Below, piece by piece: positions 46,701-54,717 of a DNA stretch of 64,000 nt. This DNA comes from Ceraceosorus guamensis (Eukaryota; Basidiomycota; Exobasidiomycetes; Ceraceosorales; Ceraceosoraceae), in assembly GCF_003144195.1 (NCBI RefSeq), contig NW_020290000.1, positions 601,635 to 665,634 of the forward strand. Direction: 5' to 3'. The position numbers were made by a program, and so were the translations under genes. How positions within the stretch are numbered: position 1 is the stretch's first letter; each line of letters begins with the position of its first letter. The notes below the pieces were generated by a model. It was not told where the DNA came from and ran no database searches. It saw nothing but the letters and a program-made list of their open reading frames with translations.

Positions 46701-49700
46701 CGCGCCGCGGAAGAGGAGCGCGACCAACTCATGAGTGCGCTGAAAGACGGAGAAGCAACTAAGAAGCAGGCTCTGGTCGCGGCGCAGACGGCTCAACAGA
46801 GCCACGAACACTCACTGGCGACGGTCAGGCTGCTCGAGGCTGAGCGCGGCGCTCACAAGAAACAGCAAGCTCAGCTGGATCATCTCGTGAGCAAGCTGAA
46901 GGATCAGTTGGCGGAACATCAAGCTAGGCTACCCGACGTCGAGCGCCTGCAGGCTGAGCTCGCACGCGAACGGCAAGAAAGGGCCATCGAGTACAGGGAT
47001 ATGGAGGTCCGGCTTGCGTTTGCACACGAAGAAGCAAGGCAGTCCAGGGAGTCTTCACCTGCCCATATTCAGGAGGAGCAACGCTTGGCGGGCGCCTTGA
47101 TGAGTAGAGGCGACTTCGATCTTGCTTTGGAGGAAGCGCGCAAAGAGATCCGAGAGGAGTGCGAGCGAGACGCGGATGTGAAGCTGTATGCCCTGGAACG
47201 TGATCACGACGAGGCTGTTGGTCATCTCGAGCAACGCTTGCAAGAGACTGAGGCCCGCAACAGTCAGGAAGAAAGGCTAGCAGACGAATTGCAGGTCGAG
47301 CAGCTGCAAGATGAAATAGAGAGGCTGCGAAGCGCCCTAACCGATGCTGAGCAAGCAACCAAAGAGAGAGAAGATGAGGATGCTGCAGCTCTCAGCCGGG
47401 TGGAACATGACGCTCATGCGCGAGAACAAAGGATGCAAAGTCAGATGGACAACCTTCATCTTGCATTGCGTAGTGCCAAGCAAGAGTCGGACATTCAAAA
47501 GGAGGAGCGTGCGAAGCTCGAAGAAGCTCTGGCAGCCAGGCCTAGCAACAGCGAGGTGGAGGACTTGCGACTCGCCAAGCAAGAAGCCCAGGACCAAATT
47601 GAAGCGCTTCGCAAAGAGATCGGCTTACTCTGGGAGAAATTGACGACCGGGGCTGGTGAACGCGACAATCTCTTGCAGCAAAAGAAACACCTTGAACAGG
47701 AGCTCAGAAAAGCGGCTACCTCGAATGAGCAGGCCGAAAGCAACGCGCAGTCGCACATCGCAGAATTGGAGCGGCAGGTGGTCAAGCAGGAACATGAGCT
47801 GGCTGGCCTAAGGCAGCTTGCCGAGCGCTGCGAAGAAGCCGAAGCTGAGGTCAGGGAGCTAGAAGCTGCACGAAATTCGCTCGTACACGAAGTCGATGCC
47901 GCTTTGGAACGCGTGGAGCGGGAAAGGGCAGAATCGCGCAAGCAGATGGAAACGGCCAGTTCTGGCTTCAAAGAGCGCATCGAGAAGCTCAGTGAACAGC
48001 TCGTGCAAGTCCAACATGAGCGTAACGAACTCGAGCAGCGCCTGAGAAGCTCGCACCACGATGCAGAGGGTCATACTTCAGAGCATATCGATCGATTACA
48101 AGACGTCATCAAGAGGCTGGAGCAGAACTATGACACTGTGCTGGAAGAACGACGATCACTCGAAACGCAGGCAGCGGAGGCTCAGGCCGAGTACGAACAG
48201 CTGCAGGTCGCGACTCAGACTGCTAGCGAAAGGTATCAGAACCACCTCGACGAACTGGAAGCCGATGGCAACGAAGCCAGGCAGGAAGTTGTGAGACTGG
48301 AGGAAGAGCGAGAGAAGCTGGAGCGCAAGAATTCGGAGCTGCAAGCGAATCACCAGAGCCTATTGCAAAGCTTGACTGAGCTGGAAGACCACAATTCCCA
48401 ATTAGAGATGCGTTTGCTAGAGGAACAGAAAGCCCATACTGGCTCGATTTCGAGCGACAAAGACCTGCCTGCCCACGTCACGGAGAAAATAGAGCGACTC
48501 CACGAAAAACTTCGTCATCTTGAGCGCGAGGCCGGCGATCGTGTCCTTGAGATCAGTAAGCTCAACAAGGCTCGAGAGAAGCTGGAGATCTCCAACAGCA
48601 ATTTTGCCATTGCACTGTCTGCCAAGCAGCAGGAGCTCAGCCTTTTGAAGCGCACGTACAGCATAAAAGGCACAACAGAGACGCCGGCCCAACGCGCGCC
48701 ACGCGCTTCCATGCCCAATGTAGCTGCAGCTCCCCAAAGTGAAAGCGAGGAGTCAGAGCTGGAACACAAGCTCCCCCCGCTGGAGCGAGGCTTTGCTCGC
48801 GGCACGCGGAGACGCATCACGACGGGGCCAAATGATTCGGAGCAACGTAGAGCAGCTAGAGCAATCGAGGATCAATCTGCAGCGCAAAATGACAGCACTC
48901 CCGTAGCTAAGAAGGCGTCGGCTTCTGCGATGGGTCCGCCCACGAGACCAATTGCTCGTCGACCCTCCACAGCTTCTATCCGCACTCCAAGGATGGACTC
49001 TTCGCGCGCGGATGATGTCAGCAGGAGTAGCGTGGCTTCAACGACGCCGCAATCAGCCCCAAGATGGGCTGCACGGCAACGATGGTCCAGGGTGGATGAA
49101 GCGACACCGCGTGCGCCTTCGAGCGGCTTAGCCACACCGACGTCTTCGGCGAGGACGCAGCGTGCCGCTCGGGGCTCTGACGTAGCCCCTCTTTCGCGCG
49201 AAAACCTTTCTCAAGCTTCTCGCCCGTCTCGCCCGTCCAGTCGCGCTTCCTCAATCGCGTCCTCAACCAGCGATGTGCGCCTGACCTCGGCGCCTGGGCC
49301 TCGCCCAGCTTCACGCTTCAGCGCGCTTAGTCAGAGCAGGGCCAGTTTTAGCGCTGATGACTCACGAGCCTCTCAGCCTTCGGGGGCCCAGCAGGAACCA
49401 AGCGCCAGCGTCAACAGAAGCGAGAGTCAAGCATCCTCGGTGGCCGATGACATAAACGGCAGGAACAGCTACAGGTCCAGCTTTGACGGTCCCATGGATC
49501 TTTCGGAGCTGACCGACTCTGTTTCGATGTCTGAGAGAGATAGCGCACAGCCAGTCACGAGGCCTACTGCCCGTCGACCCCGCGCTTCAAGAGTCTCTGT
49601 ATCTGCTCGGCGCCGCGACTCTTTGCGCGCTCTGGAAGAAGACAAGGAGAATTCGAGAAGGCACGCAAGGCTCTCGAGCGCGCCCAGAGCGCCAACCGAG

Positions 49701-49811
49701 CCGCCTTCCAGCGTGGGCAGCAACAAGCTGAACAGTGTCCCTGGAATGGGCAGCTTTTTGGAGAAGCGTCGCGCTGTGTTGAAACGACGTCAGTCTGAAA
49801 TGCACGCCTGA
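43758..49811 (+). CDS. Large intronless coiled-coil protein, 2017 residues
   Basis: Single exon from ATG 43758. Residues 1 to about 950 are Ser/Pro/Thr-rich and probably disordered, with acidic patches (EEDSYLGRYEGDESADVD) and many SP/TP sites that could be phosphorylated by cyclin-dependent kinases. A long coiled coil runs from about 955 to 1635. It is rich in Glu, Leu, Arg and Gln heptads and begins near WIAGQKEFDVVHSRRSSLLL. The tail, 1635-2017, is basic and Ser/Arg-rich and ends in PGMGSFLEKRRAVLKRR. I do not recognise the family. The layout (disordered CDK-site-rich N terminus, central rod, basic Ser-rich tail) is common in spindle-pole-body, septin-ring and polarity scaffolds, but nothing here decides between them. 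A 6-kb gene without introns is unusual in this window. Confidence 0.85.
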   Translation: MPVFADRLWSSKRPERNAGTNDLSSERKSAPYSPSIPSRLSQEIKMTPSPDTSSSLLHLASNTPLPDDSSSSLRGNLTSHTSPPLYDSSWQANGEQSMQSAGRDAIEEDSYLGRYEGDESADVDASEVSALSDVARRSPQVASQRFVFRPKEQTEGEYQQRRVRKRSASQKKRMLLITRNAIDLPDTSSRPSSSTPSPPPDQRNSVPQTPFTRWSQRQQPSQMHTPPTAAHRGVSDVTPSAKQSILRGPTTPATGSSVRFGSRLYDDGDESRISTSTHSASGASNGSGTGRLRRSLAASPTPSDQSTASPSTIASYSMTMREEMEREEVDDVLGQSLSRSEPVVEDDPYEDADEADVHQQSSRRPVEEDTFEQSRLRMLKDSSVEDSSLDTVHQPAVVAHPRLEALQRGLNKASLPSVPSLNTLAEAHEVSRTIGMANESAETQQNALDADSSRRSSFSNSDSGSAGQRTQRASSSPTIRLRQGIPADPLAVTQASPVPPPSPPSAYPSTLEDMSALIDESMGGIDEGDESSLHGVPRPYAHRGSSSSSPSVLPQISQAHRESNVSAAAQHTALAHQQEPRPRAVHEARAKASLEGNASISRSFDSGEFSFNQSMLNREMAKATEATFSPQTLTSQAAPPAVTGRRAVSTSPTAVLKPPGVVQPPIRRTVSSSSASTPAKPGDLSQQSTRVRVQRQTLGADDPSNSASRREVSPLATPGHDRAAVYSPAPSSTNVNRSHWSAASDSHDQSSQPTAGHDVDVSVSPQDISRRTAMSSIFATPAASAAGSAPASAKSFHSAQVGSTPLSTSSQSPEVNGSAHKDASVSRTSSSGESSRSDSKHGAHNIVASGRRTPSDRPSSAGYSDSSPAAARAARRLEPKPSGDLRSSYAKAGPSKSERALSQQDFGACEPVDRQQSTTPPSPAESRFAKLSAVESHRERSEDEASPSPGNNDEVMTQWIAGQKEFDVVHSRRSSLLLKRCRAAEEERDQLMSALKDGEATKKQALVAAQTAQQSHEHSLATVRLLEAERGAHKKQQAQLDHLVSKLKDQLAEHQARLPDVERLQAELARERQERAIEYRDMEVRLAFAHEEARQSRESSPAHIQEEQRLAGALMSRGDFDLALEEARKEIREECERDADVKLYALERDHDEAVGHLEQRLQETEARNSQEERLADELQVEQLQDEIERLRSALTDAEQATKEREDEDAAALSRVEHDAHAREQRMQSQMDNLHLALRSAKQESDIQKEERAKLEEALAARPSNSEVEDLRLAKQEAQDQIEALRKEIGLLWEKLTTGAGERDNLLQQKKHLEQELRKAATSNEQAESNAQSHIAELERQVVKQEHELAGLRQLAERCEEAEAEVRELEAARNSLVHEVDAALERVERERAESRKQMETASSGFKERIEKLSEQLVQVQHERNELEQRLRSSHHDAEGHTSEHIDRLQDVIKRLEQNYDTVLEERRSLETQAAEAQAEYEQLQVATQTASERYQNHLDELEADGNEARQEVVRLEEEREKLERKNSELQANHQSLLQSLTELEDHNSQLEMRLLEEQKAHTGSISSDKDLPAHVTEKIERLHEKLRHLEREAGDRVLEISKLNKAREKLEISNSNFAIALSAKQQELSLLKRTYSIKGTTETPAQRAPRASMPNVAAAPQSESEESELEHKLPPLERGFARGTRRRITTGPNDSEQRRAARAIEDQSAAQNDSTPVAKKASASAMGPPTRPIARRPSTASIRTPRMDSSRADDVSRSSVASTTPQSAPRWAARQRWSRVDEATPRAPSSGLATPTSSARTQRAARGSDVAPLSRENLSQASRPSRPSSRASSIASSTSDVRLTSAPGPRPASRFSALSQSRASFSADDSRASQPSGAQQEPSASVNRSESQASSVADDINGRNSYRSSFDGPMDLSELTDSVSMSERDSAQPVTRPTARRPRASRVSVSARRRDSLRALEEDKENSRRHARLSSAPRAPTEPPSSVGSNKLNSVPGMGSFLEKRRAVLKRRQSEMHA

Positions 49812-50586
49812 AGCATTCCTTGTTTGGCGAACGACATCTGTGATCGTCCTACTCGGTACCTCTCATCTCATCATGTACTTATGTTGCCTATATACTTCTG
49901 TCATGTCATGCAAACCTTGTCGAGGGTACGAGTGCAGCGATGCGTTCACTCCGACGCACGTCAGTCCTGGTGATTGGACGTGTACCGAGATATGGCCAAG
50001 AGTGCAGACGATCAACATCAAGGACGTCGTATGGGTGCTGGAAATCGGCAATCTCGAATGACTGACTGAGCAAATCTGCCAGTCGTGAGTGGACGAAAGC
50101 CTCACGCGTGGGGTGGAATCGAATCACGAATCAAGAATCGATGTGCGTTCTATATCGATCATGCTCTTCACGCGACTGGGCCGCCTGACGCCGTACGGAT
50201 CCGCGCGCGCACAGGGAGCGTGTGGAGACCCGCGAATCACGAATGATTGACTGATTGACATGCATGTGCGCGCGTGTTAACTCGTGTCTGCTAAGCAGCA
50301 GCAGTAGTCGTGAGTCCAGAGTCCTTCGACGTAGCACATGGCGCGGATCATATTCACGATTGGCTCTCGCTCGCTATCAATGTACGCCTGCTTGCAGTCG
50401 ATCTCCCTCACCTCAAGCTGCCTTTGCTCTCAGCAGGTCGGAAAGTGTCTGCGAGAAGGGCTCTTTCTCGGCCCCGCAGCTCTACCTCGATCAGACACTC
50501 GATTTCTTCGAGATCTAGCCCAGTGCGGAGGGGCATTGTTCGGCGAAGTTGTCTCGAAGAAGTTCTTTCTGTCCCAGGCTGTCACA
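49812..50586. promoter_or_regulatory. Intergenic, E2 gene promoter
   Basis: Contains the densest cluster of TCACGAAT words in the window: about 50122, 50235 and (as TTCACGATT) 50351. No gene was seen. Confidence 0.5.
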
Positions 50587-52057
50587 ATGGCTAGCTCGAA
50601 GCGCCTGACTAAGGTGAGAGACGTCCGCCATGCTATAGAGGCGCTGGTGGTCTCCCAACTCCATTGGCACCTCGTCAAGGCCGAAGAACCCAGCACCACC
50701 TCTCTGGCTGACGCGCGTCGGCCCTTTGTCGACCGGCTGCTTTAGGAGCTTGCTGACCTTCAGGCTACCCCACTTGATGGAATAGGTGAGTGTTGTACAT
50801 CCGCTCTTACACGTCAAGCTATGAGACTCAGTGCGAAGGCCTCTTCTTTGGGTTCTTCCAGAGGTGATCCCGAATGAGTAAGCTCAGCATCACACTTCAG
50901 TCGCTCCAGATGGAGCATAGGATCAAACCGCGTGCCACTCCGCTTCCTTCTTTGCCCAGGGCCAACATTTACAAATGGACTGCCAAGGTTGCGGGTCCGG
51001 TGCGTGAGAGTGGAAGACTGCTGTAGGAATGAGCGATGCAAAGCTAGGCTTTTGCTGATCAAAGGCGGGCACCTTGCAGGCGGCAAGTCCGTATGCAGGC
51101 GGAACATTTCTGGTGAGTTAGCAGTGGTGGCTCTGGTAGCTCGACGTTCGAGTCAGCAATGATGACAGGAGAGGGCGGGCGAATCGATGTTGCTCACTTC
51201 GGTCATCGACGTCTCCTTCGGTACCCTCCACAGATCGAGCTGGAATTCCCGGTCGAGTACCCCTTCAAGAGCCCTCGCTTAAAATTCGCGACGAGGGTCT
51301 TCCACCCAAACGTGGATGAAGATGGAAGTGCGTAGATCTCAGACTCCAGTCGGGTGGCACATTTGGTGGTGCAGGATGCAAAGCGGGCGGAACAAGCAGT
51401 GTGCATTTGGATCCAAAGGCGGAAGCTGCGCAGCATGCAATGTCAGAGCAAGAAGCCATGGCGATCAAGAGGGAGGGGGAAGGGTGTGCAGAGCGAGACG
51501 GCCGCATGGGCGGACATACGAGCTTGAGCAATTATTCTGGCTCACTCACCTCGATCTACACATTCTCTGTAGACCTTTGCGTTGGGCTATTGAAGTCTGA
51601 GGCTTGGAAGCCGAGCACGAAAGCATCGACTGGTGAGTCGGACTTGATGGCTGATCTGGCGACACAGCCGATGCCGGAGACACAAGCTACGAGCCCTGCA
51701 GCTACGCTTGACAGGCCGAAGCTTATGATACATACACTTGCGCATCTTCGCAGTCCTACTTTCTATACAACAATTGCTTGCAGAGCCCAACCCAGACGAC
51801 GCTTTGGTCGCCTCCATCGGTATGTACTGCAGCGTCGGAGTGTCCAAGGAATGTTCAACCACGACGCGAATCCTGACATCAAGGCGATTCCTTGATAGCC
51901 GAGTTGTACAATACTGATCGAGCCAAATTCAACAAGACCGCTCAAGAGTACACCAAAAAGGTGCGTTGGGAGATGGCTAATGCCAGGACTGAAATGCTGA
52001 ACTGCCTCAATTGTCCTTGGCATTCTCCTTCCTCGTACGCTGCAGCACGCAACCTGA
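50587..52057 (+). CDS. Ubiquitin-conjugating enzyme E2
   Basis: Ten exons: 50587-50613, 50746-50785, 50862-50877 (16 nt), 50960-50999, 51080-51112, 51234-51327, 51573-51632, 51754-51819, 51899-51960, 52046-52057 (12 nt); 149 residues, the size of a minimal UBC fold. Seen in order: [69 protein letters not shown] (HPN motif), [20 protein letters not shown] with catalytic Cys86, then [12 protein letters not shown] and EYTKK|HAT. The Cys position and EYTKK end resemble UBE2L3-like and Ubc4-like enzymes; I do not assign a yeast orthologue. E2 enzymes carry ubiquitin as a thioester to E3 ligases. The final 12-nt exon is the least certain; reading through exon 9 instead would add an unrelated tail. 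Confidence 0.85.
50862..50877 (+). other. 16-nt microexon of the E2 gene
   Basis: Flanked by CTTCCAG and GTAAGC. It encodes the core of GIEVIPNE with split codons on both sides. Skipping it shifts the frame. Confidence 0.8.
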
Positions 52058-52362
52058 ATTATGGACCTTGCCACTGAGAATGTCCGTTTTGCGGCGCTTC
52101 TGCTTCCCTTGTGAAAGACAGCTCTGAAACTCATCAATAACAAATCGTAGAAACGCCCATGACGCTACCATGGCGCACCAAGGGCTCGCTTGTGCACGTC
52201 ATGGCCCTTGCGTGATTTGCGCACACCAGCAGAACGTGCTGACCCAGGAAAGCGAGGCAAGCATTGCATATATTGTTGTACAGACCTCCGAAAACGCGGT
52301 CGATGTGATTGCGAAATGGCAATTGGAGGTAGATGTAGAGAGGCTCCGCGTAGGCGCTGAGC
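52058..52362. other. Intergenic between convergent genes
   Basis: 3' regions of the E2 gene (+) and mL60 gene (-). Nothing was recognised. Confidence 0.55.
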
Positions 52363-52946
52363 TCAGAACCCGCGCGGGTTCTCTCTCAGGGTGATCCTGG
52401 TCCATTTGGGCACCTGCCATCGAGCCACGAGGCATGTGTGAGCAGATCTTAAACAGAGAGACGGAGCCAGCGAGCCAATATCCACCAGCCAGACCATCAC
52501 GACTGTTTGGACCCATGGCCTCCTCGATTGCGCGAAGGCCCGCTACAGTCCCACTCACTTTGTGCACGCCCTTCCGGTATCCCTTTGCAGACTTTGAAAA
52601 GGTCGTGTACTTGTCCCTTGGCAGCATCTCGTGCTCTTTGGGCAGAGCCAGCGCCCTGTCCAAAGCAGCGCATTCCACCCCTGATCTTTGAACCGCAGAG
52701 ATCACATCGTCCACTGCGCGCAATCGAGATCTGACCCTGGCTTTTCGAGGAGCACTGAGTCTCCAGGGTACTTTCCTGCAAATGAAGAGAGCGCAGAAGA
52801 TTGAAGGGACACTCAGTCACTTGAACGGGCCCTTTCATTTGGATTGTATGCCGTAACGACCTGCCGCCTATGCGTGCGAAAGAGACTCACCATAAGAGCC
52901 CGCCAAGGGCTGGACTGGAAGTCTTGAACGCGCCGAAGCCCAACAT
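52363..52946 (-). CDS. Mitochondrial large-subunit ribosomal protein mL60 (MRPL31)
   Basis: Three exons on the minus strand: 52946-52891, 52775-52559, 52413-52363; 107 residues. The protein opens MLGFGAFKTSSPALGGLLW|KVPWRLSAPRK, the family N terminus (compare the GGLLWKIPWRMS pattern of yeast Mrpl31). Next are RLRAVDDVISAVQRSG and LPKEHEMLPRDKYTTFSK, then GYRKGVHK|VPKWTR, the signature block split by the second intron. It ends TLRENPRGF. It is a structural protein of the fungal mitochondrial ribosome large subunit. Basic composition and length fit. All introns (115 and 145 nt) are in phase. It lies head to head with another mitoribosomal gene, uL30m. Confidence 0.92.
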
Positions 52947-53962
52947 TGCGGAGCTGGGTCGTCGAGCAAGTGGCTGAGAAGCGCAAGCTGCTTCTACCTT
53001 GCCTTGCGTATTGGTCTTGGGTAGTGTGGTGGCGCTGTGCAGAGAGAAGTTGACTCCTTGATGAAATCAATCGAATGTATGTGGAAGATGCTCGCGCGCG
53101 ATGTGCTTGCTATAGCTGCTTTCCATTTCTCTTTGAGCGAGGCAAACTTCCGTCACGTGATGCATTTTCTTCGCCTTTCGCGCGCCGCTCAACGCTGTCG
53201 GACGCACGCTTTACTCGTCCGCTTCTCCCCCGAGTGGGATCTCCTCATCAATGACCACAGCCCACTCTCATGCAGTCCCTCATCCTTCGCCAATACTAGC
53301 GCACGGGGCCGCTTTACTATCCATCTCATCGATCAGCTTCACGCAGTTCTTGTGCATCCAAGCCACAAAGCAGACAGCCAGGCACGCCGAAGTTTTATCA
53401 CGAATCGGTGAGTTAGTGACATTCTCAGCGATGTGCAGAGGTGGTACGGCGCGAGCGCTATACTAAGCGTGCAGCCCGGCGATGGGTAGAGCGAGACAAT
53501 GATGAGCGCACATATGCGTTTCAAACCAATTAGCCTAGGAAGAGCCGTCGCGAGCATCCGCGGTCTGTGTGCTCTCGCTCCGACTTTTTCCAAGAACTCT
53601 TTCGCCTTTGCATCGAAACAAGGGCACTGTAGTCACCCGTCTCGTCGTAGAGAGCACTTTACAGGTTGCACTCGCCCGTGTGGTACTCGTGATCGTGTCT
53701 CGCGCTCGAGATGGATCCTCTGGATTCTACTCGCGAGTGACTTGATCGCGAGGACGATCTTGGGCTGAGAGCGCCTGGCTCTCTCCGGGCAGGTAGGAGC
53801 GAGGGTGCCGCGCGGACGAAGACGATACTTTGGTAGCCTGATGTCTTCGCTGGGTTGTGCTTTGCTATTGGGAGTGACAGGTGCTGCGAGCTCCTCATCC
53901 GCGGTGAGAAGCAGCTCGTGCTGACAGAGGTCCCACTCGACCTTACCGCGCTGGTGCAGATC
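52947..53962. promoter_or_regulatory. Divergent promoter region between two mitoribosomal genes
   Basis: About 1 kb shared by mL60 (-) and uL30m (+). Open frames at 53037-53411 and on the minus strand lack motifs. TATCACGAATCGG lies near 53397. A possible leader intron runs from CCGCG|GTGAGAAG (53900) to GTGCAG just before the uL30m ATG. Confidence 0.5.
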
Positions 53963-54568
53963 ATGAGGTCCACCGCACAATTGCTCTCTTCAGGCCGTGT
54001 TCTGCCTAAAAACGCGCACCAACTGGCGAAGCTGCAAGCCTCCATTGCTCGCCGACAGAACATCGTCGATGCGAGCATGCGGACCATGACCACGAAGGAC
54101 GCATCCACACCGTCCGACGCCAAATCAGACGTCAAGCCCACCACGCATTACAGGATCACATTGCGGAGATCTGGAATTGGAATGCCCTCCAAAATACGCA
54201 ACATACTCTCCTCCATGGGCCTCAATAAGCGTTTGCAGACCATCTATCGATTGCAAAGACCAGAAGAAGCCGGCAACATTCTGGCCGTGAAGGAGCTTGT
54301 GCACGTCGATACCGTAAGGAGATTGGATGGAGGCATGGAAGAGCCGCTGCGAAAATATACACAAAGCGGGTTCGAGGCGCTTAGTCAAGAGGAGGTCGAT
54401 GCTATTTCAGTCAGCAACGAAGATGCCATCTGGGTGGATCAAAAGGGAGAAGTGGTGGATTGGGGTTACAAAGGAAGAAGAGCTCCTCGAGGGTATACGG
54501 TGGTCGGTAACCTCGGCGATGAAAAGAGGCATGCCGAAATCAAACAGGGGCTGCAAGGGTCGCAGTGA
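53963..54568 (+). CDS. Mitochondrial large-subunit ribosomal protein uL30m (MRPL33)
   Basis: Single exon, 201 residues. The frame is open upstream, but the chosen ATG starts a basic amphipathic leader (MRSTAQLLSSGRVLPKNAHQ), as expected of a mitochondrial protein. The L30 domain spans about residues 60-115: HYRITLRRSGIGMPSKIRNI, then LGLNK-type SMGLNKRLQTIYRLQ, then GNILAVKELVHVDTV. The bacterial L30 core is about 60 residues; the C-terminal extension of about 85 residues here is typical of fungal mitochondrial forms. It is convergent with the phospholipase gene across 149 bases and divergent from mL60. Confidence 0.9.
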   Translation: MRSTAQLLSSGRVLPKNAHQLAKLQASIARRQNIVDASMRTMTTKDASTPSDAKSDVKPTTHYRITLRRSGIGMPSKIRNILSSMGLNKRLQTIYRLQRPEEAGNILAVKELVHVDTVRRLDGGMEEPLRKYTQSGFEALSQEEVDAISVSNEDAIWVDQKGEVVDWGYKGRRAPRGYTVVGNLGDEKRHAEIKQGLQGSQ

Positions 54569-54717
54569 AGATTGATCCGCAATGTACATCCGTCGTCTTC
54601 TCTCCGAACCCGCTTTCCCGAATACAGGGCTACATGTGCAAGCGCCCGAGTCGAATTTGTGTGCCGAGATCGAAGAACAAGAAGGCGTGGTCGTATTATC
54701 AGGCTCTGCTGAATGTC

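Noticed and set aside
53659-54144. 161-codon minus-strand frame over the uL30m start
   Set aside because: Antisense shadow of a conserved ribosomal protein gene.
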